Below are positions 27,427 to 36,800 of a stretch of DNA of 64,000 nucleotides, piece after piece. Origin of the DNA: Rhodoferax sp. GTDB lineage: Bacteria > Pseudomonadota > Gammaproteobacteria > Burkholderiales > Burkholderiaceae_C. The notes beneath the pieces are model-generated. The model saw only the letters and a program-made list of their open reading frames with translations, made no database searches and had not been told where the DNA came from. The translations under genes and the position numbers were made by a program. Numbering within the stretch: the stretch's first letter is position 1; the number at the start of each line of letters is the position of its first letter. Where the stretch lies: contig NZ_JAQTXM010000028.1 of the NCBI RefSeq assembly GCF_028688795.1, positions 1 through 64,000 on the forward strand, read 5' to 3'.

Positions 27427-29466
27427 ATGTCTTTACTCCCCCACCAACTCGAACTCTTAGCCCCGGCCCGTAGTGCCGACATCGGCATCGAAGCCGTCAA
27501 CCACGGGGCTGACGCCGTCTACATCGGCGGGCCCGGCTTTGGCGCACGCTCCAGCGCCGACAACACCGTGCCCGACATTGCCCGCCTGGTGAAGCATGCG
27601 CACCGCTTCAACAGTCGCATTTTTGTCACGATGAACACCATCCTGCGCGACGACGAGCTGGAAGGCGCCCGCACGCTGGCCTGGCAGCTTTATGACTCCG
27701 GCGTGGACGCGCTCATCGTGCAAGACATGGGCTTGCTGGCCATTGACATGCCACCGCTCCAACTGCATGCGAGCACGCAGTGCGACATTCGCACGCCCGA
27801 GAAAGCGCGCTTTTTGCAAGACGCCGGCCTGACGCAACTGGTGCTGGCGCGTGAACTCACCCTGTGGCAAATTGCCGCCATTCGCGCTGCCACCGACCCG
27901 GCCAAGAGCACCTTGGAATTTTTTGTGCACGGCGCGCTGTGCGTGGCCTACAGCGGCCAGTGTTACATCAGCGCCGCCCACACCGGGCGCAGCGCCAACC
28001 GGGGCGAATGCAGCCAGGCCTGCCGCCTGCCCTACCAGGTGGTGGACGACAAGGGCCGCTTTGTGGCCCATGACAAACACGTGTTGAGCATGAAAGACAA
28101 CAACCAAAGCGACAACATTGCCGATCTGGTGGATGCCGGTGTGCGCAGCTTCAAGATTGAGGGCCGTTACAAAGACATGGCTTATGTGAAAAACATCACC
28201 GCCCATTACCGCAAACTGCTTGATGAGGTGATTGAAGCGCGCCAGCACTCTGGCGACCCGTTGACACGGTCCAGCAGCGGCCAGACCACGTTCACCTTCA
28301 CGCCTGACCCGAACCAGAACTTCAACCGCGAATTCACCGACTACTTTGTGCAAGGCCGCCAGGACAACATTGGCGCCTTTGACACGCCCAAGAACCCGGG
28401 CCTGCCGATTGGCTACGTGACCGTGGTCGGCCCCAACTGGGTGGAGCTTGAGCTCAGCCACAAGACCACCGAGCTGCACAACGGCGACGGCCTGTGTTAC
28501 TACGACCAGCAAAAAGAGCTGGTGGGCTTGGCCATCAACCGCGCCGAACTCATCAGCGCCAAAAAAGGCAGCTGGCGCGTGTTTCCCAAAGACCCCCTTG
28601 AGGACTTGAAAGACCTGCGCAAAGGTGTGGAAGTCAACCGCAACCGCGACCTGAATTGGCTGCGAGAGCTGGACAAAAAAAGCAGCGACCGGCGCATCGG
28701 CGTCTGGGCCAAGCTGGAAGTGCTGCCAGAGGCCGTGCAACTCACCTTGACCGACGAAGACGGTGTGCACGCCACGGTGCAACAGCCCTTCCCTGCCGCT
28801 CGCCGCCAAGAGGCGCAGGACAAAGCCGGCACAGTAGAACAAATCCGTACCCAGTTGAGCCGCCTGGGTACTACCATTTTTGTAGCTATTGACGCAGATA
28901 TCACTTGGTCTAGAGGCCGATTTGATGCTGTCGTTGTGCCAAGCTCCCTGCTCAATGGCCTGCGGCGCGACGCGGTAGAAGCACTAGAGGCTGCGCGTGC
29001 CGCAGGCTTTGCGCGCTGGTTGCCGGGTAAGGCCATGGAGCCGCCTGCGCCCTATCCCGAAGACAGCTTGAGCTACCTGGCCAATGTGTTCAACCGGGCC
29101 GCACGCACGTTTTACGCCCGCCACGGCGTGAAGGTAATCGATGCCGCCTACGAAGCCATCGAGCAGCCCGGCGAGGTCAGCCTGATGATCACCAAACACT
29201 GCGTGCGTTTCTCTTTAAGCCTGTGCCCAAAACAAGCCAAAGGCGTGACCGGCGTGCAAGGTTTTGTCAAAGCCGAGCCACTGCAACTCATTAACGGCAA
29301 AGAAAAACTCACCCTACGTTTTGACTGCAAGCCCTGCGAAATGCACGTCATGGGCAAGATGAAACCGGCCATTGCCAAGCAGTCGCGGGTAGAACTGGCG
29401 GCAGTGCGGCAAGGTGCACCTGTCACGTTCCATAAAACCCGGCCCCAACAGGAATTCGGACATTGA
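27427..29466 (+). CDS. rlhA: U32 family protein, RlhA-like (23S rRNA C2501 hydroxylation)
   Basis: At 679 residues it matches the long U32 class (RlhA/YdcP in E. coli, ~650 residues) rather than the shorter TrhP/YegQ. Motifs: LELLAPARSADIGIEAVNHGADAVYIGG, LQLHASTQCDI, FVHGALCVAYSGQCYIS, RSANRGECSQACRLPY (conserved Cys set) and VRSFKIEGRYKD. The C-terminal half corresponds to the DUF3656 region. Known RlhA is needed for hydroxylation of 23S rRNA C2501, which I infer here. Residues ~483-500 come from a dispersed repeat. The C-terminus has further Cys (LCPKQAKG, CKPCEMH) that may bind a metal centre. Confidence 0.85.
   Translation: MSLLPHQLELLAPARSADIGIEAVNHGADAVYIGGPGFGARSSADNTVPDIARLVKHAHRFNSRIFVTMNTILRDDELEGARTLAWQLYDSGVDALIVQDMGLLAIDMPPLQLHASTQCDIRTPEKARFLQDAGLTQLVLARELTLWQIAAIRAATDPAKSTLEFFVHGALCVAYSGQCYISAAHTGRSANRGECSQACRLPYQVVDDKGRFVAHDKHVLSMKDNNQSDNIADLVDAGVRSFKIEGRYKDMAYVKNITAHYRKLLDEVIEARQHSGDPLTRSSSGQTTFTFTPDPNQNFNREFTDYFVQGRQDNIGAFDTPKNPGLPIGYVTVVGPNWVELELSHKTTELHNGDGLCYYDQQKELVGLAINRAELISAKKGSWRVFPKDPLEDLKDLRKGVEVNRNRDLNWLRELDKKSSDRRIGVWAKLEVLPEAVQLTLTDEDGVHATVQQPFPAARRQEAQDKAGTVEQIRTQLSRLGTTIFVAIDADITWSRGRFDAVVVPSSLLNGLRRDAVEALEAARAAGFARWLPGKAMEPPAPYPEDSLSYLANVFNRAARTFYARHGVKVIDAAYEAIEQPGEVSLMITKHCVRFSLSLCPKQAKGVTGVQGFVKAEPLQLINGKEKLTLRFDCKPCEMHVMGKMKPAIAKQSRVELAAVRQGAPVTFHKTRPQQEFGH
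28876..28926 (+). repeat. Dispersed element, copy 5 (inside the U32 gene, sense)
   Basis: It reads TTTTTGTAGCTATTGACGCAG then TGGTCTAGAGGCCGATTTGA. It is translated as F-V-A-I-D-A-D-I-T-W-S-R-G-R-F, aligning residue for residue with copy 4. The frame stays open. Confidence 0.7.
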
Positions 29467-29503
29467 CAGCCTCAAACGGGGCAGATTGAGTCAAATGCTG
29501 CGG

Positions 29504-29788
29504 TTAGCAGTGTTGCCAAAATTGTTCATTCCAGGGGCGAATGTCGGCTTCGCTCATCCAGGCGCTCCGGGGTTGGCGATGCACATCAACGATCAACTGG
29601 GCAATGTCATTTGGGTCTGAATGGGGCTGTCCGTCATGGTCACCATCGCCCTCGTCGATGTCTGCATCAATAACCACATGGGCCACATGAATGCCTTTGG
29701 GCCAAAGCTCCCGTGCCAGCACGTTTAACCGGTTAACGCTGACGAGACTCCCATTGCTGTTGCTGCGCTCGCTCGTAACTCTTGCCAT
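29504..29788 (-). pseudogene. C-terminal remnant of a short-chain dehydrogenase
   Basis: The translated block LARELWPKGIHVAHVVIDADI, followed by DIAQLIVDVHRQPRSAW and ADIRPWNEQF, matches the C-terminal third of Burkholderiales SDR oxidoreductases. The Rossmann fold and the catalytic Ser/Tyr/Lys are absent; upstream residues (ARVTSERSNSNGSLVSV) are unrelated. I therefore read it as a truncated remnant rather than a functional gene. An open frame extends up to 29866. Confidence 0.7.
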
Positions 29789-30020
29789 GACACACTCCCC
29801 GTAGTCGGTATTGAATGAACCCACACCTGAACCGACAAGGGTTCTGGTACGGGTTGCATGATGCAATCCACCAATGGTGTCACGTTGATATTTCGCATGG
29901 CCAGCGCGAGTGGGCTAGCTCAGTGAGCCCTGTCATCAAGCCAGCGTTAAGCCGAAAGTGCTGCCATCAGCCAACAATGGGCTGCAATAGGCAGGCAATG
30001 AATTTGGAAACCAACACCGC
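29789..30020. other. Intergenic stretch with no recognised gene
   Basis: This is non-coding sequence between the SDR remnant and the diguanylate cyclase stop. I found no convincing gene, terminator or repeat. It may be debris from the event that truncated the dehydrogenase. Confidence 0.5.
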
Positions 30021-30962
30021 TCAGCCTGCAAGCACCGCACGATTGCGGCCCAGAGTTTTTGCCTGGTAGAGCCTGCCGTCCGCCTCGCGGAACACATTCA
30101 CCACCTCGCCTTGGGCTTGCGCTATGAGTGCGCCGCCCGCAGAAATGCTGACTTGACCCCAGGCGTCATTTTTTTCATGGGCTATCGCCTGGGAAAATAC
30201 TGCCTTGACGATGGCCTGCGCCACATCTGCCAGCCCCTGCGGGGTCGCGTGTGGCACGATCACGGCAAACTCTTCACCGCCATAACGCGCCACAAACGCC
30301 GCTTGGGTGTCACTCAACGAATTGGACTCGGCGGTGGCCGCATCAATGGCGCGTGCCACGCTGCGCAGGCAATCGTCACCTGTCTGGTGGCCGTAGTGGT
30401 CGTTGTATTTTTTAAAGTTGTCAATGTCCAGCATCAACAAGCCAAACCCGTGGCCTTTGGCGCTAGCCTCCATCCAGAGCTGATCCACGCGGGTGTCCAT
30501 GCTGCGCCGGTTGCACAGGCCGGTTAGGCCGTCTTGGCTGGCCAAGTCTTGTAACTTCTGATTGGCTTGCGACAAACTGCGGCGAAGACCGGCAATGCGA
30601 CTCATGGCTTTCATTTTGGCTTGCAGCACGGGCTCTGGCACAAACTTGCTCATGAAATCATCGCCGCCCGCCTCGATGGCGGTCACCAAGTTTTCAACCG
30701 TGTCAGATGAGGTCAGAAAAATTATCGGGGTCCAGGCCCATGCTTGCGTGGCCTCAAAGGCGCGGATTCGGTTCGTGGCTTCAAAGCCGTTCATGACCGG
30801 CATCTCGATGTCCATCAGCACCAGGTCAGGCGCGGCGCTGGCAAACGTAGCCACCGCCTCCAGGCCATTCGCCGCATGAACCACGTCATAACCATAACTT
30901 GCCAGCCGGGAGGTCATGACCATGACCACCGAGCGCGCGTCGTCCACAAGCAAAATTTTCAT
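30021..30962 (-). CDS. Response regulator with GGDEF domain (diguanylate cyclase)
   Basis: A 313-residue protein: receiver domain (1-~125, ILLVDDARSVV, phospho-Asp in LVLMDIEMPVMN, Thr/Ser LTSSDT, Lys in FMSKF), a short coiled linker, and GGDEF (about 145-310) with DGLTGLCNRR, LMLDIDNFKKYNDHYGH and RYGGEEFAVI. GGEEF is an active-site variant found in working cyclases. No RxxD inhibitory site lies five residues upstream, so product inhibition may be absent. The likely output is c-di-GMP controlled by phosphorylation. It stands alone, about 125 bp upstream of where pssA ends. Confidence 0.92.
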   Translation of the reverse strand: MKILLVDDARSVVMVMTSRLASYGYDVVHAANGLEAVATFASAAPDLVLMDIEMPVMNGFEATNRIRAFEATQAWAWTPIIFLTSSDTVENLVTAIEAGGDDFMSKFVPEPVLQAKMKAMSRIAGLRRSLSQANQKLQDLASQDGLTGLCNRRSMDTRVDQLWMEASAKGHGFGLLMLDIDNFKKYNDHYGHQTGDDCLRSVARAIDAATAESNSLSDTQAAFVARYGGEEFAVIVPHATPQGLADVAQAIVKAVFSQAIAHEKNDAWGQVSISAGGALIAQAQGEVVNVFREADGRLYQAKTLGRNRAVLAG

Positions 30963-31088
30963 CCAACAACCTTGATGTACTGGCCGCTCCCTTTTTTGGC
31001 CCGAATCATAGGCTCAAAAACCCAGAAATCAGCGCTCAAGAATACGTGCGCTGCACTTTAAATAGCTTGGTAGGCGCATGGCATGGCG

Positions 31089-31715
31089 CTAAAGTTTTGG
31101 AATGCGGATGCGGCTCACCATCAATGCACCAGAAAGTGCAAACAACAAAACCAGCGGATGCAGGATGAAGCCGGCAAACTCCACCTGCCCCAACCACAGT
31201 GTCTCGTGCAAAGCGCCCTGCATGGCCGCGGCAAACAGCACCGCGACAAGCAGCAATGACGTGGGTATGGGCGTGCCTTCAAAATACTTCACCTTGTTTT
31301 GTCCTTGGGACAGTTCCTCTGCGGTGACATTAAAACGAGCCAGGCGCGACACGCCACAGGCCACAAAGGCCGTCAAAATGATGCGGTCATAAAGCCCTTG
31401 CATGCCGCACCCATAAGCAATCAAGGCTGGGGCGACGCCAAATGAGATCACATCAGCGAGTGAATCCAGTTCACGCCCCATCACCGATGTTTTTTGTCTC
31501 CAGCGGGCAATGCGCCCATCGAGCACGTCAAAAATAAACGCGGCCAGCACCAAAGCGCAGGCAAAGTAGACGTGAATGACATTCCGGGTTTGCAGGTAGG
31601 TCATGATCGAAAACATGGCCCCCATGCCGCACACCGCGTTGCCCAGCGTGAACCAGTCGGCCAGATAAAACTCTCGAATCATCGAGAAAGGCTTGTTTGT
31701 GTTGGGTATCTTCAT
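31089..31715 (-). CDS. pssA: CDP-diacylglycerol-serine O-phosphatidyltransferase (phosphatidylserine synthase)
   Basis: A 208-residue membrane enzyme. The CDP-alcohol phosphotransferase motif D-x2-DG-x2-AR-x8-G-x3-D-x3-D is complete: DVLDGRIAR, then GRELDSLAD. N-terminal ADWFTLGNAVCG is typical of type II PssA. It makes phosphatidylserine, the precursor of phosphatidylethanolamine, at the inner membrane. The closest alternative is another CDP-alcohol transferase, but the N-terminus favours PssA. It diverges from the UvrD-like helicase gene. Confidence 0.87.
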   Translation of the reverse strand: MKIPNTNKPFSMIREFYLADWFTLGNAVCGMGAMFSIMTYLQTRNVIHVYFACALVLAAFIFDVLDGRIARWRQKTSVMGRELDSLADVISFGVAPALIAYGCGMQGLYDRIILTAFVACGVSRLARFNVTAEELSQGQNKVKYFEGTPIPTSLLLVAVLFAAAMQGALHETLWLGQVEFAGFILHPLVLLFALSGALMVSRIRIPKL

Positions 31716-31806
31716 GTCGGGCAGGTTACTCTACTTTTATCAAGGATGATGGCGCCCTGCCGTCCGCACTGCTCAGAAACCGCACACCAATTCACCACAA
31801 ATTTTG

Positions 31807-33816
31807 ATGAATAAACCACCCACCGAAGGTTATTCCAAGGCAACAGCGCACTTTGTGCCCAAGGGCATCGTGCCCACAACTGAGCAACAGGCGATTCAAA
31901 TCAGCCCGGCGCGCGTGGCCATCGTCGAGGCCAATGCCGGCGCGTCAAAAACCACCGTGCTGGCGCTACGCATGGCCGAAGCCTGGGCCAGGCACACCCG
32001 GCCAGAACAAATTCTGGCGCTGACCTATACCGATGCCGCCTGCCTGGCGCTCAAAGTCGCTTTGAAAAATATGGGCGTACCGGTAGCAGTCATTCATCAA
32101 TTCAAAATACTGACCTTCGAGGTATTTAGCGCTGCTGTGCTGCTTGAGCTGGAAGGCCGCCCTGTTGCCGTCTACACCGAGGCCGAGCAATTGAGCCCGG
32201 TTTTATGGCAAGCCATCGAGCGCGTGGCCGACAACCCGAGCGAAAAATGGCGCGCCCAATTCATCATGCCCACCCCCGGCGACCATGCCATGGTGGACCT
32301 GTTTGTGCAGCAAAGCGAGTACCTCAAAGGCACGATGCTTGACGTGTTTGAGCGCCAGGAGCAGCCGGTGACGCCCGACTACGCCGAGTCCATTGGCATT
32401 GAATACACCCAGATGAAGATTATTATGGCGTTTGAAAAAATCCGTCTGGCCGACTACGAGCGACCGCTGTTTCGGGGCCCCAGCGATGCCACTTACGACT
32501 TGGCGCACCTGCTGCATGACGGCGCCGAGCTCAGGTCGTGCCGGGCGTGGCCCGTGAATCTGAAAGTGGTGGTGGTTGATGAGATGCACGACATGAACCG
32601 TGCCATGTTTTGTATTCTGAAAGAAATTTTGGCCAGCAACCGCTGCTTTTTTTGTGGCGTGGGCGATGTGGATCAGGTCATCCACAAAGCCAACGGTGCC
32701 GACGCCCGGTTCATGCGTGAAGACCTTGCACTGCTGAGCACACACACAGTGGTAAAGCACCCGCTGACGCACAGCTTCAGGTTCAACACCACGGTGGCGA
32801 GTCTGGCAGGCAAATTGGCCAACAAGCGTTATGCCTCGAAAGCGCCACACCCCAGCAAACTCACCTTCACGCCGTACGACAGCCGTGAGGACTGCGCGCG
32901 CCAAGTGGTGGTGGATGCCAAAAGCTGGCGCGCGCACAACAAAACTAAAACGGCGGGTTGTGCGATCTTGCTGCGCCACCCGCATCAGTCGGTGCAGATC
33001 GAGAACGCACTGATCGAGCAAAATATACCGTATGAGACGCGCGGCTTCAAGAGCTATGTGTTGCGCCCTGAAGTGCTTTTTGTGCGTGGCCTGCTGGCCG
33101 TGGCCACCGACGACCTGAGCAGCGTGACCGAGTCCAAAACCCGCGAAGAGGTCATGCGCGCGCTGCTGTTTTTCTCTGGCTCAAGTATTGAGGTCCAGGG
33201 CCGCGAGCATGAGTCGCAGCAGGATTTGCTCGCCTCAGCCATCCGCAGCGTCACCGACAACCCGATGTTTTTGACCTCGTTTTTTGACAACCAGGTGTTG
33301 CGCAACGCACCGCCTGACATCAGATGCCGCCTGCAGGCGGCGCTTGGTGTCATACGGCAACCCAGCGGATCAGTGTCAATGGAGGCCGTGCTGGACGCGC
33401 TTCACGTCAAATCTTTGCTGGGCAATGCGCTGGTGTCGCAGCGCCGTCGCCTGGAAGCCGAGTCCAATTTGAGCTGGCTTTGCGACATGGCCAAGCGTTT
33501 TGACAGTTCGGCAGAATTGTTCCAAAGCTTGAACGCCACCGAGCAAAAACAACAAAATTCAAAGACCAGCAAGACTGACAGCCTGCTGCTGGCCAGCATC
33601 GCCAGCGTGAAGGGGCTGGAATTTGACTGCGTCTTGCTGCCGTACCTGGCGCACGGAGAGTTTCCAGACCCCTCAAGCGACATGGACGAGGAGCTCAACA
33701 CCCTTTACGTCGGCATCACCCGTGTGCGAAAAGAGCTGACGATTTACCCCAGCAGATCAGCCCCCAGTATTTTCATGCGGCGCATGGGGCTAGACACTGC
33801 TAGCTCGCCAGGGTAG
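31807..33816 (+). CDS. UvrD-like superfamily 1 DNA helicase
   Basis: About 669 residues from ATG 31807. SF1A signatures: Q-motif-like PTTEQQAIQ, Walker A ANAGASKTTV, LALTYTDAACLALK (motif Ia region), Walker B VVVVDEMHDMNRA, GVGDVDQVIH (motif III), SFRFN (IV), SVKGLEFDCVLLP (V) and NTLYVGITRVRKEL (VI). The Walker A has Ser where most UvrD/Rep helicases have Gly before Lys. It is shorter than UvrD and Rep and lacks nuclease motifs. A role in DNA repair or replication restart is inference. Confidence 0.85.
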   Translation: MNKPPTEGYSKATAHFVPKGIVPTTEQQAIQISPARVAIVEANAGASKTTVLALRMAEAWARHTRPEQILALTYTDAACLALKVALKNMGVPVAVIHQFKILTFEVFSAAVLLELEGRPVAVYTEAEQLSPVLWQAIERVADNPSEKWRAQFIMPTPGDHAMVDLFVQQSEYLKGTMLDVFERQEQPVTPDYAESIGIEYTQMKIIMAFEKIRLADYERPLFRGPSDATYDLAHLLHDGAELRSCRAWPVNLKVVVVDEMHDMNRAMFCILKEILASNRCFFCGVGDVDQVIHKANGADARFMREDLALLSTHTVVKHPLTHSFRFNTTVASLAGKLANKRYASKAPHPSKLTFTPYDSREDCARQVVVDAKSWRAHNKTKTAGCAILLRHPHQSVQIENALIEQNIPYETRGFKSYVLRPEVLFVRGLLAVATDDLSSVTESKTREEVMRALLFFSGSSIEVQGREHESQQDLLASAIRSVTDNPMFLTSFFDNQVLRNAPPDIRCRLQAALGVIRQPSGSVSMEAVLDALHVKSLLGNALVSQRRRLEAESNLSWLCDMAKRFDSSAELFQSLNATEQKQQNSKTSKTDSLLLASIASVKGLEFDCVLLPYLAHGEFPDPSSDMDEELNTLYVGITRVRKELTIYPSRSAPSIFMRRMGLDTASSPG

Positions 33817-33859
33817 CCCTGGGCTTACTTCTTTGGCGATCTTGCTGGCCAGCCGGTGT

Positions 33860-36800
33860 TTAACCCACCCACTTGCGCGCGTTGTGCCACAACTGCAGCC
33901 ACGGGCTGGCGGCTGACAGGTCTTGATTCGTCCAGCTCATCTGGATGTTGCGGAACACCCGCTCGGGGTGCGGCATCATGGCGGTGAAGCGCCCATCTGC
34001 CGTGGTGACTGCAGTCAAGCCGCCAGGGCTGCCGTTCGGGTTGAACGGGTAGGCCTCGGTGGCTACGCCATGGTTGTCGGTGAAACGCATGGCAGCAATG
34101 GCTTGGTTGGCGTTGCCTCGATGTTTGAAGTTGGCAAAGCCCTCGCCGTGTGCCACGGCAATCGGCAGCCTTGAACCGGCCATGCCAGCAAAAAACAGCG
34201 ACGGTGATTCCAGCACCTCGACCATGCTGAAGCGGGCTTCAAAACGCTCGCTCTGGTTGGTGGTGAAGCGTGGCCAATCTTCTGCGCCCGGAATGATGTC
34301 GGCCAACTCGGCAAACATCTGGCAACCGTTGCACACGCCCAGCCCAAACGTGTCAGTGCGGCCAAAGAAGGCTTTGAACTGGTCCGCCAAAACGGGGTTG
34401 AAAGTGATGGAGCGCGCCCAGCCAATGCCAGCACCCAAGGTGTCGCCATAGCTAAAGCCACCGCAGGCCACCACGCCCTTGAAGTCGGCCAGGTTGGCGC
34501 GGCCACTTTGCAGGTCGGTCATGTGGACATCAAAGGCTTCAAAGCCGGCTTCGGTGAAGGCGTAGGCCATTTCAATGTGTGAATTGACACCTTGCTCACG
34601 CAGCACGGCCACTTTGGGGCGCGACAGCAGAATGGCTGGCGCAGCCACATTTGCTACTAAATCAGAAGCTGTTTGCGCCTTATCCAAAAGGGCTACAGCC
34701 TGATATGGCATATAAAAATGCATGCCCGGGTCAATTGACTCACCGGCGCTAGCGTGTTCTGCATCGGCACAGGCCGGGTTGTCGCGCAGTTGGCAAATCT
34801 TCCAGCTGGTGGCATCCCACACCTGGTGCAGGTCGGGCAGATTGGCGCTGAAAATGGTTTTGGCATCGCGCCACACCTGCACCGCACCAATGCCGGCCGT
34901 GATGGTGTCACCCGCCGGGCGGGTCTTGCCGACCACGTGGCTGTGCTGGCTAAGGCCGTGCTGGCGCAAGGTTTGCATGACAGCGTTACGGTCAGATGTG
35001 CGCACCTGAATCACCACGCCGAGTTCTTCATTGAACAAGGCCTTTAGCGTCAACTCATCTCGTCGACCGCTGACTTGGCCAGCCCAGTTTTTGGCGTCAC
35101 CACAGTCCATGCGGCTGTCCGAAATGCCATCGCCCTCGGTAACCAACATGTCCACATTGAGCGCCACACCGACATGGCCAGCAAACGCCATCTCGCACAC
35201 GCTGGCAAACAAGCCGCCGTCGCTGCGGTCGTGGTAAGCCAGAATTTGACCCTGGGCACGCAGGGTGTTGACCGCCTTGACCAGGTTCACCAGGTCTTGC
35301 GGGTGGTCCAGATCAGGCACTTCATCACCCATTTGCCCCAAGGTCTGCGCCAGAATGCTGCCGCCCATGCGGTTTTGGCCACGGCCCAGGTCGATCAGAA
35401 TCAGCGAGGTGTCATCCACGGCGTTGAGCTGTGGCGTGAGCGTGCCGCGCACATCGGGCAACGTGGCAAAGGCGGTGACGATCAGCGACACTGGCGAGGT
35501 GACTTTTTTGTCCGCACCCGTCTCGTCTTTCCACTGCGTGCGCATGGACAACGAATCTTTGCCCACCGGAATGCTGATGCCCAGTGCCGGGCACAGTTCC
35601 AACCCAACAGCTTTCACGGTTTCATACAGCGCGGCGTCTTCGCCCGGCTCGCCACAAGCGGCCATCCAGTTGGCGGAGAGCTTCACGCGGTCCAGCTCAA
35701 ATGGCGCCGCCAGCAAATTGGTGATGGCCTCGGCCACGGCCATGCGGCCAGAGGCTGGCGCGTTCACTGTGGCCAGCGGCGTGCGCTCGCCAATCGCCAT
35801 GGCTTCCCCGGCAAAACCTTTGAAGTCGGCCAGGGTCACGGCACAGTCGGCCACGGGCACTTGCCAGGGGCCAACCATTTGGTCGCGGTGGCTCAAACCA
35901 CCCACCGTGCGGTCGCCAATGGTCACCAGAAAACGCTTGGAGGCCACGGTGGGATGGGCCAGCACATCAATGGTGGCCTGCTGCAGCGCCACACCGGTCA
36001 GGTTGACCGGCGCGAATTGGCGCGCCACCGTTTTCACGTCGCGGTGCATTTTGGGCGGTTTGCCCAACAGCACGTTCATGGGCATGTGGACTGGCAGATC
36101 AGCTTCGCGCTGGACCACTTGTGACTGAGGCAAGTCAACGTCACCCACCACCAATTGGCGTTCTTCAGTCGCCACACCGACCACGGCAAACGGGCAGCGC
36201 TCGCGCTCACACAAGGCCTTGAACGCCTCAAGCGACTCGGGCGCAATGGCCAGTACATAACGTTCCTGGCTTTCGTTCGACCAGATTTCCTTGGGCGCCA
36301 TGCCGGACTCTTCCAGCGGCACCGAGCGCAAATCAAACAGGGCGCCGCGCTGCGCATCGTTGGTCAGCTCGGGGAAGGCATTGCTCAAGCCACCAGCGCC
36401 GACGTCGTGAATCGCCAGAATAGGGTTGCCGCTACCGGAGGGGCCGCCATCGGTGCCTTGCAACCAGCATTGGTTGATCACTTCTTGTGCACGGCGCTGG
36501 ATCTCGGGGTTGCCCCGCTGCACCGAGTCAAAGTCCAGGTGCGCAGCGTTAGCGCCCGTGGTCATGGAACTGGCCGCACTGCCACCCATACCAATGCGCA
36601 TGCCGGGGCCACCGAGCTGAATCAGCAGGCTACCGGCAGGAAACTCGATCTTGTGCGTCTGGCTGGCATCAATCACGCCCAGGCCACCGGCCAGCATGAT
36701 GGGCTTGTGATAGCCGCGCTGCTCTTGTTGTGCAACATCGGCACCGCTGGCATCTTGAACGGTGTAGCTCAAGCCTTGCTCATATTCACGAAAATAGCCC

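Noticed and set aside
27457-28842. A 461-residue antisense frame over the U32 gene (and a similar one over glnD at 39950-41287)
   Set aside because: They are composition shadows; low-complexity His/Val/Gly-rich translations with no family motifs.
31040-31080. TTTAAATAGCTTGG... near the pssA stop as an element fragment
   Set aside because: Only a short piece of the left block matches; too weak to call.
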